The position numbers and the translations under genes are program-made. 64,000 bases of DNA from UBA4427 sp045106235 (GTDB lineage: Bacteria; Myxococcota_A; UBA9160; UBA4427): the NCBI GenBank assembly GCA_045106235.1, contig JBGCEJ010000023.1, positions 310,001 through 374,000 of the forward strand. The letters run 5' to 3'. The notes under the pieces were generated by a model. The model saw only the letters and a program-made list of their open reading frames with translations, did no database searches and was not told the DNA's origin. This document shows, piece after piece, positions 43,326 to 51,842 of the stretch (within the stretch, counting starts at the first letter, position 1; each line of letters opens with the position of its first letter).

Positions 43326-44062
43326 GCAGCGAAATCGTCTTCATCGGAACAAGCGATGCCTTCGGCGCGGGGGGACGGCGGCAGTCTGCGATCTTCCTTC
43401 GTGGTGAACGTGGCGGGATGCTCTTCGACTGCGGCGGTACGACGAACACAGGGCTGAACGATCTCGGTCTCTCGCGCGATGAAATCGACGTCGTTTTGAT
43501 TTCACATTTTCATGGCGATCATTTTGGTGGGATCCCGGCTCTTCTTTATGCCGCTCTGTACACAGACAATCGAAAACATCCCATCGAGATCGTCGGCCCG
43601 CCGGGCGTCGAAGAGCGTGTTCATGAACTCGGTGCCGCTTTGGGGCATCATCTCAGTGACCGGGAATGGAGTTTTCCGATCCATTTCCGCGAGATCCATC
43701 CGGACCAAACGATTCAAGCCGGCCCCGCCGAGCTGACCGCTTTCCGAACCGAGCATCAGCCGGAGGCGCATCCCCAGGGCTATCGCGCTCGGGTTGGGCG
43801 TGAGCAGATCGCCTACTCAGGCGATACGGGATGGTTCGACGGACTCCCCGAGCAGATCGCGGGGAGTGATCTATTTATCTGCGAGTGCACGCTGTGTAAC
43901 GCAGAGCTCGATTTTCATCTCAGCCTCGAAGAACTCCGGGAACATCGCGACGATCTCGACTGCGGTCGTTTGATCCTGACGCATCTCGGCGAGGAAATGG
44001 CGGCCCAGCGCGGTCAGCTCGAGATCGAAACCGCGGACGATGGCCTCGCCGTCAAGGTCTAG
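43322..44062 (+). CDS. Metallo-beta-lactamase fold hydrolase
   Basis: A 246-residue MBL-fold protein. The metal motif HFHGDH is near 60-65 with the preceding DVVLIS strand; other ligand positions include H near 141 (FRTEHQPEAH), D near 165 (AYSGDTGW) and H near 221 (LILTHLGEE). The pattern resembles ribonuclease Z-like or phosphodiesterase-like hydrolases; the substrate is unknown. GTG 43322 overlaps the end of the MurU-like gene. It converges with anmK with 9 bp between the stops. Confidence 0.85.
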   Translation: MSSEIVFIGTSDAFGAGGRRQSAIFLRGERGGMLFDCGGTTNTGLNDLGLSRDEIDVVLISHFHGDHFGGIPALLYAALYTDNRKHPIEIVGPPGVEERVHELGAALGHHLSDREWSFPIHFREIHPDQTIQAGPAELTAFRTEHQPEAHPQGYRARVGREQIAYSGDTGWFDGLPEQIAGSDLFICECTLCNAELDFHLSLEELREHRDDLDCGRLILTHLGEEMAAQRGQLEIETADDGLAVKV

Positions 44063-44074
44063 CTGCGGCAGCTA
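44060..44074. repeat. Palindrome containing both convergent stop codons
   Basis: TAGCTG-CGG-CAGCTA: the first TAG ends the MBL gene and the reverse complement of CTA is the TAG of anmK. It forms a perfect 6-bp stem with a three-base loop on either strand. It could act as a weak bidirectional mRNA end. Confidence 0.6.
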
Positions 44075-45238
44075 CTCGCGCGTGATCCACTCGGCGCCGT
44101 GCACGACGCCTAATACGCGCGCTTCGGCGACGCCCGTGCATTGAGGGAGCTGATTGGGCAGCCCGCAGAGCGTGTTGCGGCCCATGAGCGAGAATGCCAT
44201 CGCTTCCGCGGCATCCGAAGGCACTCCCGCCGCCTCCATGCTCTCAACGGCGACCTGCGGCAAGGCCTCGCCTAAGAGGTGCATGACGTGGTCGTTGAGG
44301 ACACCGCCTCCGCCCACGAACAAGCGCGAGGGGCCGGCCGTTTCCGCTATTTCCGCCATACGGTTCCATGCGTCCGCGATCGCGCGGGTCGAGCCTGCCG
44401 CGAGTGTTGCGAGCAGGTCTTCAAGCGAGACGCCTTCGCTCTGGCTTCGGTGCCACCACGTGCGTGCCTCGGCGAGGCCGTATCGCTCGCGGCCCGTGGA
44501 TTTCGGCGCAGGACGATGGAGATAGGGATCCGCAAGAATTTCTTCGAGCCACGCCGGCCGCACCTTCCCCGCCGCCGCTCGCGCCCCCCCCCGGTCGAAA
44601 CGTTCCGCTCCCTCGGTTGCCAAAGCGACGACACCATCGAGCAGCGTATTTGCGGGCCCGACATCGAAGGCCATCACGTCTTCGCGGCGGCCTCCGGCGG
44701 GTAGCCAAGTGAGATTCGCGATGCCTCCCAGATTCAGGACGCCTCGCGTTTCGGCGGGATTTGCAAAAAGCGCATGATGAAAGAACGGAGCGAGTGGCGC
44801 GCCCTCTCCGTCCATCGCGAGATCGCGACGACGAAAATCGGCGATGACGGGACGCTGGAGTCGTTCCGCGAGTCGCGCAGGGCAACCGATCTGGAGGCTT
44901 CCCCCATGCTCCGGGTGATGCGCCACGGTCTGCCCGTGGGAAGCGATTCCGGCGACCTGCTCGGGCGAAACGTTGGCCTCTGAAAGCAGCGCCAGGGTGG
45001 CTTCAGCGAACCGGTCCGCGATCACGCGATCGAGCCGGACTAACTCCTCGAGCATTTTGTCCCCGGGGAGATCCCCGGCGGCAAGGCGATGAATCTCACT
45101 CTGGAGCGATTCCGCGTGGGGGAATTCGCGGTAGGCGAGCAGCCGAAACGGAGCGGCGTCTTTCCCGTCCGGCCATTCCACCAAAGCGGCATCGATGGCA
45201 TCCGCCGACGTGCCTGACATTAATCCCACCACCCACAT
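44072..45238 (-). CDS. anmK: 1,6-anhydro-N-acetylmuramic acid kinase
   Basis: Converts anhydro-MurNAc from the lytic transglycosylase to MurNAc-6-phosphate for recycling. The 388-residue product starts at ATG 45238 with MWVVGLMSGTSADAID, the hallmark N-terminus; AGGCGGC precedes it. Other hallmarks are ASHGQTVAHHPE near 100-111, NLGGIANLTWLP near 165-176 and FDVGPANTLLD near 185-195. A longer reading to 45520 adds 94 unrelated residues and is rejected. It lies on the opposite strand from the AmgK/MurU-like genes. Confidence 0.96.
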   Translation of the reverse strand: MWVVGLMSGTSADAIDAALVEWPDGKDAAPFRLLAYREFPHAESLQSEIHRLAAGDLPGDKMLEELVRLDRVIADRFAEATLALLSEANVSPEQVAGIASHGQTVAHHPEHGGSLQIGCPARLAERLQRPVIADFRRRDLAMDGEGAPLAPFFHHALFANPAETRGVLNLGGIANLTWLPAGGRREDVMAFDVGPANTLLDGVVALATEGAERFDRGGARAAAGKVRPAWLEEILADPYLHRPAPKSTGRERYGLAEARTWWHRSQSEGVSLEDLLATLAAGSTRAIADAWNRMAEIAETAGPSRLFVGGGGVLNDHVMHLLGEALPQVAVESMEAAGVPSDAAEAMAFSLMGRNTLCGLPNQLPQCTGVAEARVLGVVHGAEWITRE

Positions 45239-45500
45239 GCCGCCTAGATTAGAGCGCAATTGCGAAACCGCCCGCCTCCAGGCCATTTTTAAAGCCTGTT
45301 TGGCTCGCGGGGGGCCCTCAGGCAAGTGCTTGACAGATAAGGGGAATCCGGGATACTGCGTCGGCTTCAGGATGCCTTGGCGGAGGCCTCTCCCCAGTGG
45401 GTGGCCCGGGCTCAGTCCCCGGCCGATCGAGAGCGCCGCAGCCTCAAAGAACCGGCATCCAGATCCGAACGAATCGAAATACCAGGAGCAATGCGAAAAA

Positions 45501-45818
45501 ATGAATGAGACATCCCGCAACCAGGGCTGGGCTATTTGCGCTGGCGCCGCTGTCGCTGCCTTTCTCTTCCTCGTCGGTCTCCTGAACGGGAGCTACCTCG
45601 CCCTAGCGATCCCCGTCGCCATCATCACCTTTTTTGCGCTCGGTCTCGTGGCATGGGTGGGCTTCACGATCGCGACGATTCAGGTCGATGCCGACCATTC
45701 GCCGGAAATTCTCTCCCCGGAGCCCGAGGCGTCCGCTCATTCCGAAAACGGTACCGACAGTGACGGAAACAGCGATCGCGACGCGTCGGAGACGGAAAGC
45801 AAGGAAGACGCCGCCTAA
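45501..45818 (+). CDS. Small two-helix membrane protein with acidic tail
   Basis: I do not recognise this 105-residue protein. It has two hydrophobic segments (about 10-28 and 32-58) and a very acidic, Ser/Asp/Glu-rich tail of about 40 residues. AGGAG lies 13 bases before ATG 45501, a long spacing. It precedes the glycosyltransferase cluster by 97 bp; a shared transcript is possible. Function unknown. Confidence 0.6.
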   Translation: MNETSRNQGWAICAGAAVAAFLFLVGLLNGSYLALAIPVAIITFFALGLVAWVGFTIATIQVDADHSPEILSPEPEASAHSENGTDSDGNSDRDASETESKEDAA

Positions 45819-45915
45819 GCGGATCAGCAACTTCACTTCTGCCCGATCCTTTTGCTCCGCCCCTCTGCCCGACCCTCGCCCGACTCTTCGGGCAACTGCT
45901 CCGGAGGTACGCATC

Positions 45916-47175
45916 GTGCGCATCGCCCTTCTCACGTACCGCGGCAATATGTTCTGCGGTGGACAAGGCATCTACGCCGCTTATCTCGCTCGCGAGTGGA
46001 AGCGTGCGGGCCATGATGTGCATGTTTTCGCGGGGCCGCCCTTCCCCGAGCTCGACGAAGGCATCCCGCTCCACGAGATTCACAACGACAACGTCTTTGG
46101 GGCAAGCATCGACCAGGCCTTCGATCCGAAGAGCCCTTTTTCCCTGCTGAACCCGCTTTCGCTCTGGGAACTCGGCGTCTCTCGCTTCGGAGTTTTTCCG
46201 GAGATGCAGACCTTTGGTTTCCGGCTGATGCGACAATGGGCCGAGATTCAGAAGCGGTACCACTTTGACGTCGTCTTCGACAATCAATGCTTGTCATGGG
46301 GCCTGCTCGGCATCCAGGCGATGGGGGTCCCGGTTGTTTCCGTGATTCACCATCCGCTGCATATTGATCGCGAAGCGGATTTTACGGTCGACCCTTCGCT
46401 TAAGAAACGCGTCGAACGCACGCTCTACTTCCCGCTCTTCATGCAGGAAACCGTCGCCCCTCGACTCTCCAAAATCGTCACCGTGAGTCAAGCCTCTCGT
46501 GAGGCGATCGAGAAATACTTCAAGATCCCACAGAAGGATGTTGAGGTGGTTTACAACGGTACGGACACGGACATCTTCCACCCCATGCCCGAGGTCGAGA
46601 AGGAAGCGGACCTGCTCTTTGTCGGGCGGACCGAGGACCGGAAGAAAGGCATCGGGACGATGTTCGAGGCCCTCTCCATGCTCCCCGACCATGTCACGCT
46701 CAAGATCGTGGATGGGCGGATTCCGAGCCATGGCCTCGTGCCGCGCTTGATCCAGCAATATAACCTGAAGGACCGCGTCCAAATCGTCGACCGCATGCTG
46801 ACGGTGCCGGAGCTGGTGGAACAGTATTCCACCGCGAAGGTGGCCCTCGTGCCCTCCTTCTTCGAAGGCTTCGGTTTCCCCGCAAGCGAGGCGATGGCCT
46901 GTGGCCTGTCTGTGATCGCGAATGCGGCCGGCGCGCTTCCGGAAGTGGTCGGAACGGATGGTCGCGCGGGCCGACTCGTGCCGCAGCGCAATGCGAAGGC
47001 CATGGCGGATGCGATGTGGGAAATCTTGCGCGATCCGGAAGAGACGGACCGCATGGGGCGCGCGGCGCGTGAGCGCGTTGAGAAACTTTTTCAATGGGAC
47101 CAGGCTGCCGCGCAGATGGTCGATGTATTCGAGGGGGTGATTCGTGCTTCTCACGGTCGATCTCGAGCGGCTTGA
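45916..47175 (+). CDS. GT4-family glycosyltransferase (first paralogue)
   Basis: A 419-residue GT-B enzyme of the GT4 type. The N-terminal glycine-rich loop RGNMFCGGQGIYAAYLAREW near 9-28 is the acceptor/donor entry motif; the C-terminal half holds LLFVGRTEDRKKGI near 233-246 and the E-x7-E motif PSFFEGFGFPASEAMACGLSVIA near 315-337. GTG 45916 follows GGAGG at 9 bases. Its twin is encoded at 47935. They may act on the same glycan or lipid; acceptor unknown. Confidence 0.92.
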   Translation: MRIALLTYRGNMFCGGQGIYAAYLAREWKRAGHDVHVFAGPPFPELDEGIPLHEIHNDNVFGASIDQAFDPKSPFSLLNPLSLWELGVSRFGVFPEMQTFGFRLMRQWAEIQKRYHFDVVFDNQCLSWGLLGIQAMGVPVVSVIHHPLHIDREADFTVDPSLKKRVERTLYFPLFMQETVAPRLSKIVTVSQASREAIEKYFKIPQKDVEVVYNGTDTDIFHPMPEVEKEADLLFVGRTEDRKKGIGTMFEALSMLPDHVTLKIVDGRIPSHGLVPRLIQQYNLKDRVQIVDRMLTVPELVEQYSTAKVALVPSFFEGFGFPASEAMACGLSVIANAAGALPEVVGTDGRAGRLVPQRNAKAMADAMWEILRDPEETDRMGRAARERVEKLFQWDQAAAQMVDVFEGVIRASHGRSRAA

Positions 47176-47932
47176 TATTCAACCGGGGCATCGTCTCCTC
47201 GACGCGGGATGCGGCGAGGGGCGACACTGCTTTGGAAGCATGAGTCGCGGGGCGACGGTCGTGGGGCTGGATCTCGACTTCGATTCGATCCGCGAGCCCT
47301 CGAAGAACCTGCGCAAGCGCGGCCTCGAGAATGAGCGCATGGGCGCGATGCTTCAAGGCGATACGTTCCGCCTGCCCTTCGCGGACGGAAGCTTCGATCG
47401 CATCATTTGTTCTGAAGTGATGGAGCATGTCCACGATTACCGCGGGGCGATTCGCGAGCTCTACCGCGTCGCGAAGCCGGGCGCGAAAATTGCTGTGACG
47501 ATCCCAACCGCCACCAGCGAGCATCTCTATCTGCGCCTTGGCGACGAGTATTTCGAAAGCCCGGGCGGACATATCCGGATCTTCCGGCCGCGTGACCTGG
47601 CAGAAGGCCTCGCTGCGGCGGGCTTCGACACGGTGGGCTGTGGGTTCGCCCATGGCCTTCATACGCCGTACTGGGTCCTTCGCTCAGTGATGCATCTCCC
47701 GGATGCGGACCAAAGCGTTCTTGTGCGCGGCTACCGAGAGTTCCTGATTCGCGCGACGGCCTCGAAATGGATGGCCCGACTCGAAGGCCTCCTCAACTAC
47801 GTTTGCCCGAAGAGCGTCATCGTCTACGGCGAGAAGAATGCCGCGGCGGGCCCTGCTCGAAATGACAGGCCTGATGACGCTGGCCAGGAAGACGTCGAAG
47901 AGGCTCCGTCCGGGACGGCCGCGGCGGCATAG
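47144..47932 (+). CDS. Class I SAM-dependent methyltransferase
   Basis: A 262-residue methyltransferase. SAM motif I LLDAGCGEGRH is near 18-28, motif II-like LDLDFDSI near 42-49, and SFDRIICSEVMEHV near 83-97 followed by ELYRVAKPGAKIAVTIP is typical of UbiE/type-11 enzymes. Its start GTG 47144 lies inside the end of the first glycosyltransferase (32-bp overlap), and its stop is 2 bp before the next one, so the three form one operon. Substrate likely a glycosylated lipid or sugar (inference). Confidence 0.9.
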   Translation: MLLTVDLERLDIQPGHRLLDAGCGEGRHCFGSMSRGATVVGLDLDFDSIREPSKNLRKRGLENERMGAMLQGDTFRLPFADGSFDRIICSEVMEHVHDYRGAIRELYRVAKPGAKIAVTIPTATSEHLYLRLGDEYFESPGGHIRIFRPRDLAEGLAAAGFDTVGCGFAHGLHTPYWVLRSVMHLPDADQSVLVRGYREFLIRATASKWMARLEGLLNYVCPKSVIVYGEKNAAAGPARNDRPDDAGQEDVEEAPSGTAAAA

Positions 47933-47934
47933 GG

Positions 47935-49260
47935 ATGTCTCGCCCGCTGCGCATCGCGTTCGTGGCCTACCGCGGGAATATGAACTCTGGCGGTCAGGGG
48001 ATCTATCTCTGGTTCCTCGCCCGGGAAATGGCGCGGATGGGGCACGACGTGCATGTCCTCGTCGGACCACCCTACGCAGATCCCATGCCCTGGGCGACGG
48101 TTGAGCAGCTTCCCAACCATCAGTTCTGGGCAAAATGGGTACTCGACCAAACGGACGAGATTATCCCCAAGGACAATCCGCTCGAGGTCCTGAAACCGCT
48201 GAACTTCTATGAACTTGCGGCGAGTCGAATCGGATTCTTGCCGGAGCCCTTCGCGTTCAGTTGCCGCGCCTTCGCGAGCCTCGCGCGACATCTCAAGGAA
48301 GATCGCGGCTTCGATCTCGTCCATGACGTCCAATGCCTCGGTTACGGTTTACTGGGCCTGCAGGCCCTTGGACTTCCGGTCGTCACCACGGTTCATCATC
48401 CCCTCTCGATCGATCGCCGGGCCTCCTTCATTCGGGACGAGACCTTGAAGGACGCGGTCGGAACGATGAAGTTCTATCCGATCGGCATGCAAGCTTTCGT
48501 CGCCCGGCGACTCGACTGCGTGTTCACATCATCGGAAGTCAGCGCCGCTCAGATCGTCCGAGATTTCGGCGTGCGCCCCGAACGTCTCCGCAACGTGCGC
48601 AATGGCCTGGATACCGAACTCTTCTGCCCCGACGATCGCGTGGAAAAGAGCGAGACGGAGCTTCTCTGCGTTGGGCGCTCGACGGATCCCAACAAAGGGA
48701 TCAAGACGCTGATCCAGGCGATGGCTCAGCTGCCCGCTCATATCCGACTCACCCTCGTGGATGACAATAGTCCGGATAATCAGGTTCGGGAGTGGGCACG
48801 CGAAGTCGGCGTACTCGATCGTCTCACGCTCACCGGCCGAGTCGAGTCCAGCGAACTGATCCGGCTCTACCGACACGCGGCCATTGTCGTTGTGCCGTCG
48901 CGGTACGAGGGGTTCGGCCTTCCTGCAGTGGAAGCAATGGCGTGTGGGACACCGGTGGTCGCCACCCAGTCGGGGGCGCTCCGTGAGGTGATGGAATTGA
49001 CGGAAGGCGGCGTTCTCGCCCATCGCGACGACCCCGCCTCCATCGCACGCGGCGTACTCACTCTCCTCGACAATACAGAGGCTCGGGCAGCGATGGCCAA
49101 GCGCGGCCGTGAGCGCGTGATCGAAACGCTCTCGTGGCCGAAAGTCGCGTCCGCCACCGCTGAAGTCTATACCGAAGTCGTCGAACGCCGAGGTCGCCCG
49201 ACGAGGACGATCACGTCCGAGAGCGTCGGAAAGAGTCTTGCTAGGCCATCGAGCCCCTGA
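47935..49260 (+). CDS. GT4-family glycosyltransferase (second paralogue)
   Basis: A 441-residue GT-B enzyme, paralogous to the one at 45916: shared RGNM.SGGQGIY loop near 13-23, and GHDVHVLVGPPY near 35-46. The C-terminal nucleotide-sugar domain has LLCVGRSTDPNKGI near 243-256 and the E-x7-E motif SRYEGFGLPAVEAMACGTPVVA near 320-341. The last 30 residues overlap, on the opposite strand, the end of a methyltransferase gene. Acceptor unknown. Confidence 0.92.
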   Translation: MSRPLRIAFVAYRGNMNSGGQGIYLWFLAREMARMGHDVHVLVGPPYADPMPWATVEQLPNHQFWAKWVLDQTDEIIPKDNPLEVLKPLNFYELAASRIGFLPEPFAFSCRAFASLARHLKEDRGFDLVHDVQCLGYGLLGLQALGLPVVTTVHHPLSIDRRASFIRDETLKDAVGTMKFYPIGMQAFVARRLDCVFTSSEVSAAQIVRDFGVRPERLRNVRNGLDTELFCPDDRVEKSETELLCVGRSTDPNKGIKTLIQAMAQLPAHIRLTLVDDNSPDNQVREWAREVGVLDRLTLTGRVESSELIRLYRHAAIVVVPSRYEGFGLPAVEAMACGTPVVATQSGALREVMELTEGGVLAHRDDPASIARGVLTLLDNTEARAAMAKRGRERVIETLSWPKVASATAEVYTEVVERRGRPTRTITSESVGKSLARPSSP

Positions 49261-49967
49261 AGCATCACTCGGGCCAACGGCTCCGGTAATTTGCAAACCA
49301 GCGGGGCCCAACCGGGCAAGCCCCAGCCAATTGAGACGCCTTGCACCGACTCGATCTCGACGTGCTGGCTCGCCTGCTCTCGCATGAGCGCGAGCTCATA
49401 GCGGGTGAAATGGTCGCTGGGGGTGTCGTAGCCGCGACGCCCTCGAAGCGGAGGCCAACCCAACCAATCCTCTCGCACCTGGTCGATCATCCGGGTTACG
49501 CGACACGCGAGCGAGTCGAAGTTCGCGATCGCAAGTACGACACGCCCGTCGCGTTTCGTGACGCGCGCCATTTCGGCAATTGCGGACTCAGGATCATCAA
49601 AATGATCCATCGCGCCCTTACAAAAGGCGGCGTCGAAAGCGTCATCGCCGAAGGGCAGCGCATCGGCCCAGCCGCGCACCCACTCTGGGGCAACAACATC
49701 CGCTTCGAGCTTCTCTGCCCCAATCATTTCGGCCATCGCCGTCATGCGTGCTGAAGGCTCCGCCCCCACGAGTCGGGCACCGCCCTGAGCGAGTTCCACG
49801 GAATCCTGCCCAAAACCACTTGCGACATCGAGCACCCATCGGCCTGGATGCGCGCAGGTCGCCTGCAACGTGACCTCCGTCATTCGGGCAAATAGAAATT
49901 CACTATCGGGCGACATTCCCGTCGGGATCACGTCGCTCATATCTCGGTCGAGGTCCACTACGCGCAT
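49167..49967 (-). CDS. SAM-dependent methyltransferase, convergent with the glycosyltransferase
   Basis: A 266-residue class I methyltransferase. Motif I VLDVASGFGQDSVELA near 46-61, an AFCKGAMDHFDDPESAIAEMARV block near 118-140 and VVLAIANFDSL show a UbiE-like enzyme. The start ATG 49967 is a guess; ATG 49940 is nine codons later. Its 3' end overlaps the glycosyltransferase by 94 bp. It is divergent from the coiled-coil membrane gene 80 bp away. Substrate unknown. Confidence 0.85.
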   Translation of the reverse strand: MRVVDLDRDMSDVIPTGMSPDSEFLFARMTEVTLQATCAHPGRWVLDVASGFGQDSVELAQGGARLVGAEPSARMTAMAEMIGAEKLEADVVAPEWVRGWADALPFGDDAFDAAFCKGAMDHFDDPESAIAEMARVTKRDGRVVLAIANFDSLACRVTRMIDQVREDWLGWPPLRGRRGYDTPSDHFTRYELALMREQASQHVEIESVQGVSIGWGLPGWAPLVCKLPEPLARVMLQGLDGLARLFPTLSDVIVLVGRPRRSTTSV

Positions 49968-50047
49968 GCGCGTGAAGATAGCGATCCAGCACAACACGCG
50001 CCCAGGCCTGAGGGGCGAATTCCAGCCCGAGCGATACACTGAGACCC

Positions 50048-51397
50048 GTGGGCAATGACGAGGAAATGAACCGGACCGGATCGACAGGAGGGCCCGAGGC
50101 GGCCGGGGAGCCGGGCGTCGTTCCAGCGGCGCACGCCGGCCCAGAGCCCGAATACGCTGAGACCAACGCCCCCACTCATTTCTCCACCTTCTACATCTTT
50201 TACGTTGGGCTATTCGCCCTCGTTTTCGCATATCTCATTTCGGTCCGAGTGACCGAAGCCGCGCTCCAAGTCGAATTCCAAGATCGCGCCGAGCGCGCGA
50301 TCGTGGTCAGTGACTTCGATACGCCGATCGTGATGCAAATGAAAGACCGCATCGACGAAGCCGTACGCGAGTCTGATTGGGTCCGCTTGGGCGGCCTTCG
50401 CGTGAACGTGCTCGTCCTTGCAAGAGACGGCGTCACCTGGCTCTACGTCGATGGTCACGGCACTCCACTGACCGGAGAGCGCATCGCGCCGAGCGAGGTT
50501 CTGGGCGAATGGATGGATTATCTACCGGCGAGTGCGCGTGCGACGGTCACTCTGCCGCATAACGCGCTGATCTCGAATGTGATTCTAATTCTCTATGCGA
50601 GCCTCCTTCTCCTGGTCGTTTATTTTTCGAACCGGAAGGCGACGGGACAAGAGGTCGACCGTCTGAACGCTGCACTCGAGAGCCGAAATGCTTCTGCACA
50701 GAGAGCGCAGGAAATTGAAGAGGAGCTCTTGGCTGCGCGGTCGGCGCTCTCGGAAATTGAGCCTCTGGACCAAGCGCAGAGCCTCGAAATCGAATCTCTA
50801 CAATCGGAACGCCAAATCCTCGAGCGACATCTCTCGGAGCTCGCATCGAGAGAGGAACGGCTCCGGAGCGGCGCCGAGCGCGCCGTCACCTTGGCTGGAG
50901 AAGTCCGCGCGCTTGAAGACCTCCTGGAAGAAGCCTCGGGCGATCTAGCGGAACGGGACTCAGCGATCGGTCAGCTTGAGCAGAGTCTGGAACAGGCCGA
51001 GAAACGGTCCGGCAAGGTCAAGAACGCGAAATCCAAGGCGAAGGCCAAGAGCGCCGAACTGATATCGCGTCGGTTCAAGACGCTCTACAAGACGATCGAG
51101 ATCGATGACCGTGCGATCGAAGACATCGCAGGACTCGGAGATGAATCCCTTCGCCTGAAAGCAGAAGAATCCATCAAGCGCCTCGCGGACGAAGCGGATA
51201 ATGTCGCGGTCCGGCGAAAGGTGAATGGGCTGCCTAGCCATGTCCTGGCTTTTGAACTCGGCTTCGCGGGCAAGGGCCGGATCTACTATACGCGGGGCCA
51301 GGTGCGCCGCTTCCGCGTACTCCTCGTCGGCGCGAAGAACACCCAAGACGCTGACCTGGACTACATCTCCCGGCTCCCCCGAGAAACCTTCGGCTGA
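50048..51397 (+). CDS. Membrane coiled-coil protein with RelE/ParE-like C-terminal domain
   Basis: 449 residues. A proline/glycine-rich N-terminus, one membrane segment (about 50-68), a small predicted extracytoplasmic domain (about 70-175), a second membrane segment (about 178-198), a coiled coil (about 200-330) and a C-terminal domain (about 340-449). This last part, with RRFKTLYK, a helical middle, FELGFAGKGRIYYTRG and RVLLVGAKNTQ, has the order of the RelE/ParE/HigB toxin fold. No antitoxin gene is next to it. Start GTG 50048; ATG 50066 is an alternative. Function unknown. Confidence 0.7.
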   Translation: MGNDEEMNRTGSTGGPEAAGEPGVVPAAHAGPEPEYAETNAPTHFSTFYIFYVGLFALVFAYLISVRVTEAALQVEFQDRAERAIVVSDFDTPIVMQMKDRIDEAVRESDWVRLGGLRVNVLVLARDGVTWLYVDGHGTPLTGERIAPSEVLGEWMDYLPASARATVTLPHNALISNVILILYASLLLLVVYFSNRKATGQEVDRLNAALESRNASAQRAQEIEEELLAARSALSEIEPLDQAQSLEIESLQSERQILERHLSELASREERLRSGAERAVTLAGEVRALEDLLEEASGDLAERDSAIGQLEQSLEQAEKRSGKVKNAKSKAKAKSAELISRRFKTLYKTIEIDDRAIEDIAGLGDESLRLKAEESIKRLADEADNVAVRRKVNGLPSHVLAFELGFAGKGRIYYTRGQVRRFRVLLVGAKNTQDADLDYISRLPRETFG

Positions 51398-51470
51398 CGC
51401 GGAAGCTCTGCCGCAGACATGCCGTTTTCGTAGCGTTAGGCCATGCGCCGACGACGCGCGCCGATTGTGC

Positions 51471-51842
51471 CTACTCGGAGTCCAGAGCCCGTCGTATCGT
51501 TTCTCGCAGCTCCCCATCGTCCCAGGGCTTGGGCAGCGTTGCAAAGAGCCCGGCCGCCTTGAGCGCCATAGGGTCGATTTCGCCTGACCAGCCAGTGAGC
51601 ATGACACGCGCGGCGGAGGGCCACTTCTGTCGAACAATTGTCAGAAGCTCAAGACCGCTCATTCCGGGCATTTTCTGATCCGAAATAACGAGGTCGAAGG
51701 ACCGCTCAGAAAGCAGTTCGAGAGCGGCCTCGCCATCGGATGCGATCGCAAGATCGAAGGGCTCGCGACGCAGACATCTCTGCAACGCCGAGAGAACGCG
51801 AGAGTCGTCATCCACCAAGAGGACTGCAGGCGGCGAAGCCAT
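51471..51842 (-). CDS. Single-domain response regulator
   Basis: A 123-residue receiver-only protein of the CheY type. VLLVDDDSRVL near 7-17, phosphoacceptor Asp in LVISDQKMPGMSG near 50-62 and Lys in FATLPKPWDD near 105 are in place. QKMPGMSG..LL and WPSAARVMLTGW recall RpfG/HD-GYP-type receivers. Its start overlaps the kinase stop by one base (TAATG), so the kinase probably phosphorylates it. Confidence 0.9.
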   Translation of the reverse strand: MASPPAVLLVDDDSRVLSALQRCLRREPFDLAIASDGEAALELLSERSFDLVISDQKMPGMSGLELLTIVRQKWPSAARVMLTGWSGEIDPMALKAAGLFATLPKPWDDGELRETIRRALDSE

